Assembly (NCBI GenBank): GCA_017621815.1
Contig: JAGASK010000050.1
Span: forward strand, 1 to 64,000
Source of the DNA: Lachnospiraceae bacterium
GTDB taxonomy: Bacteria > Bacillota > Clostridia > Lachnospirales > Lachnospiraceae
Length of the DNA: 64,000 bases
Direction of reading: 5' to 3'
In this document: one piece after another, positions 60,677 to 64,000 of the stretch
How the letters are laid out: each line of letters starts with the position of its first letter
Position numbering within the stretch: position 1 is the stretch's first letter
Program-made: the position numbers and the translations under genes
Notes under the pieces: generated by a model
Database searches by the model: none
What the model was told of the DNA's origin: nothing
The model's input: only the letters and a program-made list of their open reading frames with translations

Positions 60677-61405
60677 ATGGGAAAAATTGTAGAAGTAAGT
60701 CATCTAAAAAAGAGCTTCGGAGATTTAGAGGTATTAAAGGACATTACATTTGATGTGGAGGAAGGAGAGGTAGTCTGCCTGATAGGACCTTCCGGCTCCG
60801 GGAAATCCACACTGCTTCGCTGCTTAAACCGTTTGGAGGAAAAGCAGGGCGGAACGATAAATATTTTAGGGGAAAATCTGGACTGCGTAAAAAACCTTAA
60901 TGCTTTCAGGCAGAGCATCGGAATGGTTTTTCAGCATTTTAATCTGTTTCCCAATTATACGGTTTTAGAAAATATGACAATTGCGCCCACCATGTTAAAG
61001 GGTATTAAAAAAGAAGATGCCAGACAGATGGCTGAAAAGCTTCTTGACAGGGTTGGGCTTCTTGATAAGAAAAATGTTTATCCGGTAACACTTTCAGGAG
61101 GTCAAAAACAGCGTGTGGCTATTGCAAGGGCTCTCTGCATGCAGCCCAAGGTCATGCTTTTTGATGAACCCACATCAGCCCTTGACCCTGAAATGGTAGG
61201 AGAAGTACTGGATGTTATGAAGCAGCTGGCAAAAGAAGGCATGACCATGATAGTGGTAACACATGAAATGGGATTTGCGAGGGATGTGGCAAACAGAATT
61301 ATTTTTATGGATGACGGATTGATTGTGGAAGAGGCGCCGCCTCAGGAAATGTTCAAAAATCCCAAAACAGAACGTTGTAAGAACTTTTTGGAAAGCGTGC
61401 TGTAA
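60677..61405 (+). CDS. Amino-acid ABC transporter ATP-binding protein (second system)
   Basis: 242 residues from ATG 60677, eight bases after AGGAGG (TTG 60671 is too close). Walker [18 protein letters not shown], Walker [15 protein letters not shown]. GlnQ type, close in sequence to the 39544 ATPase. Confidence 0.95.
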   Translation: MGKIVEVSHLKKSFGDLEVLKDITFDVEEGEVVCLIGPSGSGKSTLLRCLNRLEEKQGGTINILGENLDCVKNLNAFRQSIGMVFQHFNLFPNYTVLENMTIAPTMLKGIKKEDARQMAEKLLDRVGLLDKKNVYPVTLSGGQKQRVAIARALCMQPKVMLFDEPTSALDPEMVGEVLDVMKQLAKEGMTMIVVTHEMGFARDVANRIIFMDDGLIVEEAPPQEMFKNPKTERCKNFLESVL

Positions 61406-61486
61406 TTACAATGGATAACTGCCTGCAGGGGCAAAAAATTCGGAAGATAGTTAAGGGAATAGAAAACGAAAAGGAGGGGTAAGGAG

Positions 61487-61909
61487 ATGGCATTGGAAAA
61501 CAGTGTTGTTTTTTTACCGGTAAAGGATATAGAGGAAACAACATCATTTTACCGTGACATAGTGGGGATTCCCGTGGTACAGGAACAATCCGGCGGAATC
61601 TGCCGCATTTTTGATACGGGTTACGGCTATCTGGGATTCTGCCAGTATCCGGATGGAAGACCTATACCGGGTGGCCCCGTAGGAGTCTGTCTTTCTTTAA
61701 ATTGTCATGATGAAGCTGATGTTAACAGTCAGTATGACAGAATAACGAAAACCGGCTGGAAGACGGAATGCGCACCGAAATACATGGAAAATTTTCCGGT
61801 GTATGGTTTCTTTATGCGGGATCCCAATGATTATAAAGTGGAGTTTCAGTTTATTTTGCTGCCGGATCAGCAGTTGATGGGCGGCAGGAGAGGAGATTGT
61901 TATGTCTGA
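61487..61909 (+). CDS. VOC-family (glyoxalase/bleomycin-resistance fold) protein
   Basis: 140 residues, AAGGAGGGG upstream. Two beta-alpha-beta-beta-beta modules (NSVVFLPVKDIEETTSFYRD; PVYGFFMRDPNDYKVEFQF). Probable metal-binding fold; substrate unknown. Overlaps the next gene by 8 bp. Confidence 0.88.
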   Translation: MALENSVVFLPVKDIEETTSFYRDIVGIPVVQEQSGGICRIFDTGYGYLGFCQYPDGRPIPGGPVGVCLSLNCHDEADVNSQYDRITKTGWKTECAPKYMENFPVYGFFMRDPNDYKVEFQFILLPDQQLMGGRRGDCYV

Positions 61910-62501
61910 AAAGTATGTAATTACAATTTCAAGGGAATTTGGAAGTATGGGCCGTACCATTGCAAGAAAAATGGCGCAGGAACTGAATATTGAATTTTAT
62001 GACAGGGATATTGTGGAAGAGGTTTCAAAACGTTTGGGACTTCCGGTGCCCACTGTTTCTGATGTGGAGGAAAAGGCAAGTAATTATTTTGCCAGAAGCT
62101 TTCCGCTTGGAAACATGACCACGGAGCTTCAGGATCAGATTTTTAAGGTTCAGCAGGACATTATTCAGAATCTGGCTTCCAAGGAAAGCTGTATTATTGT
62201 GGGACGCTGTGCGGATTATGTGCTGAGGGAGCACAAAAATCATATGCGGGTTTATATTTATACTTCTTATGAAAATAAATATAACAACTGCGTGAATAAT
62301 CTGCTGCTTAATCCAAAAGAAGCGGCTAAAATGATTAAATCGGTGGATAAGGCAAGAAAGGCTTATCATTTGCGGTATGCCAAATATGCGCCTAATGACC
62401 CGGAGTATAAGGATGTGCTTGTGGATTCTTCCTTCCTGGGAGTGGAGGGAACTGCAGAGCTTTTAGTGGATATGGCAAAGAGGAAGTTTGACATTAAATA
62501 A
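61902..62501 (+). CDS. Cytidylate-kinase-like protein
   Basis: 199 residues. ITISREFGSMGRTIARKMAQ replaces the usual P-loop with the SREFGSxG form of the cytidylate kinase-like family (AAA-type), followed by FYDRDIVEEVS and CIIVGRCADYVL. Not the housekeeping Cmk; substrate unknown. Confidence 0.88.
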   Translation: MSEKYVITISREFGSMGRTIARKMAQELNIEFYDRDIVEEVSKRLGLPVPTVSDVEEKASNYFARSFPLGNMTTELQDQIFKVQQDIIQNLASKESCIIVGRCADYVLREHKNHMRVYIYTSYENKYNNCVNNLLLNPKEAAKMIKSVDKARKAYHLRYAKYAPNDPEYKDVLVDSSFLGVEGTAELLVDMAKRKFDIK

Positions 62502-62532
62502 TGCCTGCAAGGTGTATAGTATATTGTGCATG

Positions 62533-62567
62533 ATAATAGAAAGCCCGCCATGTGGGCTTTCTATTAT
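62533..62567. terminator. Bidirectional terminator
   Basis: ATAATAGAAAGCCC-GCCATGT-GGGCTTTCTATTAT: a 14-bp stem between convergent genes. Confidence 0.88.
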
Positions 62568-62662
62568 TGATGAAAATAAAAGGTGTTTTCTATAAATATT
62601 AGTTATAACATGTATACAAATATATGTATTTGATTATAAGTATGGCATGAGTATAATTCAAT

Positions 62663-63610
62663 TTAGGGATAGATTTCCTTTGCCAGCTGGATAAAACAAT
62701 CCATGGCTTTGGTTTTCCTGATTCCTTTCTGATAGGCAATGAACATATCGCGGTGTGCAACTTTGTCATTAAGGGTATAAAACACAAGGGAGTCTCTTTT
62801 TAAGGGTATGTTTTTGATTAAGGTGTCTGTCAGAAAACAGCAGCCAAGTCCCTGGGCGCCCATGTTGGCGGCAGTGGACAGCTGATTTAAGTACATGGCA
62901 TTCTGGGGCTTGAAGCCGGCATGTTCGCAAATGGCAATACTCCGTGTATGCATGTCGTGTCCTTTTTTCAGCAGAATCAGGCGTTCCTCCCGGAAAGTCT
63001 TCATGCTGACCGGTTTGTGAGCAGAATCCAGGTGGCGGTTATTTAAAATGTCGTCATAGGACAGAGCAACGTCGAGATGCTTTTGGTTGATGGGGTTGGA
63101 TTTGGGGACAGCGAATAAAATCTGCTCCGTAAACAGAAATTCGGAGGAAAAAAGATTATTGTCGCAGGTTCCGGCATCCAGAATCAAGTCAATGTTATCC
63201 TGCAGGGCTTCCGTATACAGGGTATTGGAATCGGATTCCATCAGTTCAATGTCAATGCCGGGATAGTTCTGGATAAAGGCATGGATAATGGGCGGCAGCA
63301 TATAAGCGGAAAAGAAATTGGCGCCGGCAATAATTAAATGACCGCGTTCCAGATTGGAAAGCTCATTCAGCTGCTGTTTTAATTCTTTTTCGGCAGACAT
63401 GATTTTCTGGATTGCCTGAATGTAAAGTTCTCCGGCTTCCGTTAACCGGATGGGAAGGCTGTTGCGGTCAAAAATCTGCAGACCGATTTCGGTTTCTGTT
63501 TTTTTGATACAGGCGCTGAGGGCAGGCTGGGAAACAAAGAGATTTTTGGCAGCCTGGGAAAAGCTTTTTTCCTTATATACTTCATAAATGTAAGTCATGG
63601 AATGATTCAT
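62663..63610 (-). CDS. LysR-family transcriptional regulator
   Basis: 315 residues. N-terminal winged helix (YEVYKEKSFSQAAKNLFVSQ, PALSACIKKTETEIGLQIF) and a C-terminal periplasmic-binding-like sensor domain. Divergent from the TPP-enzyme gene at 63737, which it probably controls in the usual LysR manner. Confidence 0.93.
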   Translation of the reverse strand: MNHSMTYIYEVYKEKSFSQAAKNLFVSQPALSACIKKTETEIGLQIFDRNSLPIRLTEAGELYIQAIQKIMSAEKELKQQLNELSNLERGHLIIAGANFFSAYMLPPIIHAFIQNYPGIDIELMESDSNTLYTEALQDNIDLILDAGTCDNNLFSSEFLFTEQILFAVPKSNPINQKHLDVALSYDDILNNRHLDSAHKPVSMKTFREERLILLKKGHDMHTRSIAICEHAGFKPQNAMYLNQLSTAANMGAQGLGCCFLTDTLIKNIPLKRDSLVFYTLNDKVAHRDMFIAYQKGIRKTKAMDCFIQLAKEIYP

Positions 63611-63646
63611 TGTAGATACCTCGCTTGCAGTTATAAAAAATATATT

Positions 63647-63663
63647 ATAATTTTTAAAATTAT
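63647..63663. promoter_or_regulatory. Candidate operator palindrome
   Basis: ATAATTTT-T-AAAATTAT, a perfect 8-bp inverted repeat in the 126-bp LysR/TPP-enzyme divergent region. An AT-rich palindrome could occur by chance; it is not a classic T-N11-A match. Confidence 0.35.
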
Positions 63664-63736
63664 ATCATTTTTATTAATAAGTAACAAGAAAAAGCAGAAA
63701 TAAAAATTACTATTATTAATACTGAGGAGAATGAAA

Positions 63737-64000
63737 ATGAATGCGGCGGAAGCATTAATAAAAAGTCTGGAGAATGAAGGAGTAAAATACATTTTCGGCA
63801 TACCGGGAGAGGAGAATCTTGCAGTAATGCAGGCTTTGAAAAATTCATCTATCCGTTTTATCACGGTGCGTCATGAGCAGGGGGCTGCTTTTATGGCGGA
63901 CATGTACGGCAGGTTGACAGGAAAAGCAGGAGTGTGTCTGTCAACCCTTGGACCGGGGGCCACGAATCTTGTGACAGGAGTGGCGGATGCCAATTCTGAC
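63737..64000 (+). CDS. Acetolactate synthase-like TPP-dependent enzyme, N-terminal part
   Basis: The gene runs off the window; 88 codons are visible. ATG 63737 follows GAGGAG by 7 bases (ATG 63731 is too close). NAAEALIKSLENEGVKYIFG, GIPGEENLAVM, and VRHEQGAAFMADMYGRLTGK with the TPP-activating Glu of RHEQGAA, then STLGPGATNLVTG: the N-terminal TPP-binding domain of AlsS/IlvB-type enzymes. Whether it is anabolic, catabolic or another member (for example oxalyl-CoA or sulfopyruvate type) cannot be told from this part. Confidence 0.88.
   Translation, partial: MNAAEALIKSLENEGVKYIFGIPGEENLAVMQALKNSSIRFITVRHEQGAAFMADMYGRLTGKAGVCLSTLGPGATNLVTGVADANSD

Overview
The window looks like chromosomal DNA of a strictly anaerobic gut Firmicute of the Lachnospiraceae type (Blautia/Ruminococcus-like; inferred from gene content, AGGAGG-type ribosome binding sites, frequent TTG/GTG starts, and intergenic repeats carrying GAGCGAAGCGAG-like cores). 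No rRNA, tRNA or CRISPR array was seen.

Region 1 (1-7.5 kb) is the right end of a prophage: an Ala-rich tail-fibre fragment, a BppU-like baseplate protein, a complete diversity-generating retroelement (DGR: FGE/C-type-lectin-like target gene with variable repeat VR, post-VR hairpin, avd, template repeat TR, reverse transcriptase), then a lysis block (three small membrane proteins including an LLH-type holin, an amidase, and a glucosaminidase with a SPOR-like tail). The 119-bp VR and TR differ at 10 positions, and all 10 are adenines in the TR, which is the signature of an active or recently active DGR.

Region 2 (7.5-15.3 kb) is accessory DNA: a DUF4160/DUF2442 pair, a candidate small structured RNA with a 38-bp tandem repeat, a two-component system with a lipoprotein, an XRE regulator, a TetR-CPBP protease pair, and decayed GH43 and GNAT genes, both with internal deletions.

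Region 3 (15.3-34.9 kb) is mostly core metabolism and envelope: metY, a DRE-TIM aldolase-like enzyme, a cyclophilin lipoprotein, ogt, regulators, an anaerobic module (Crp/Fnr regulator, stand-alone glycyl-radical protein, formate/nitrite channel), a CarD-like regulator, a ROK kinase, a Tet(M)/EF-G-like ribosomal GTPase fused to a YacP/Rae1-type NYN nuclease domain, envelope glycosyl- and acyltransferases, and a PD-(D/E)XK transposase-family gene.

Region 4 (35-48 kb) starts with a secreted, membrane-anchored protein built from 11 His/Cys repeats of 18-19 residues followed by 11 Cys repeats of 14 residues, expressed from a leader that contains its own terminator. An amino-acid ABC transporter, DUF6020, GT2, hisC, DUF368, a methyltransferase, hslO and nadE follow.

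Region 5 (49-64 kb) is a scavenging block: an ATC-hydrolase-family gene, a GntR regulator, a DUF6282 hydrolase, a complete Dpp/Opp-type peptide transporter and an Xaa-Pro peptidase. Shared TATACAAG-type sites precede the ATC-hydrolase and DUF6282 genes. A second amino-acid ABC transporter, a VOC protein, a cytidylate-kinase-like protein, and a LysR gene divergent from a truncated acetolactate-synthase-like gene close the window.

The strongest leads are the DGR, the GTPase-nuclease fusion, the His/Cys repeat protein and the operator-linked peptide/thiazoline regulon.
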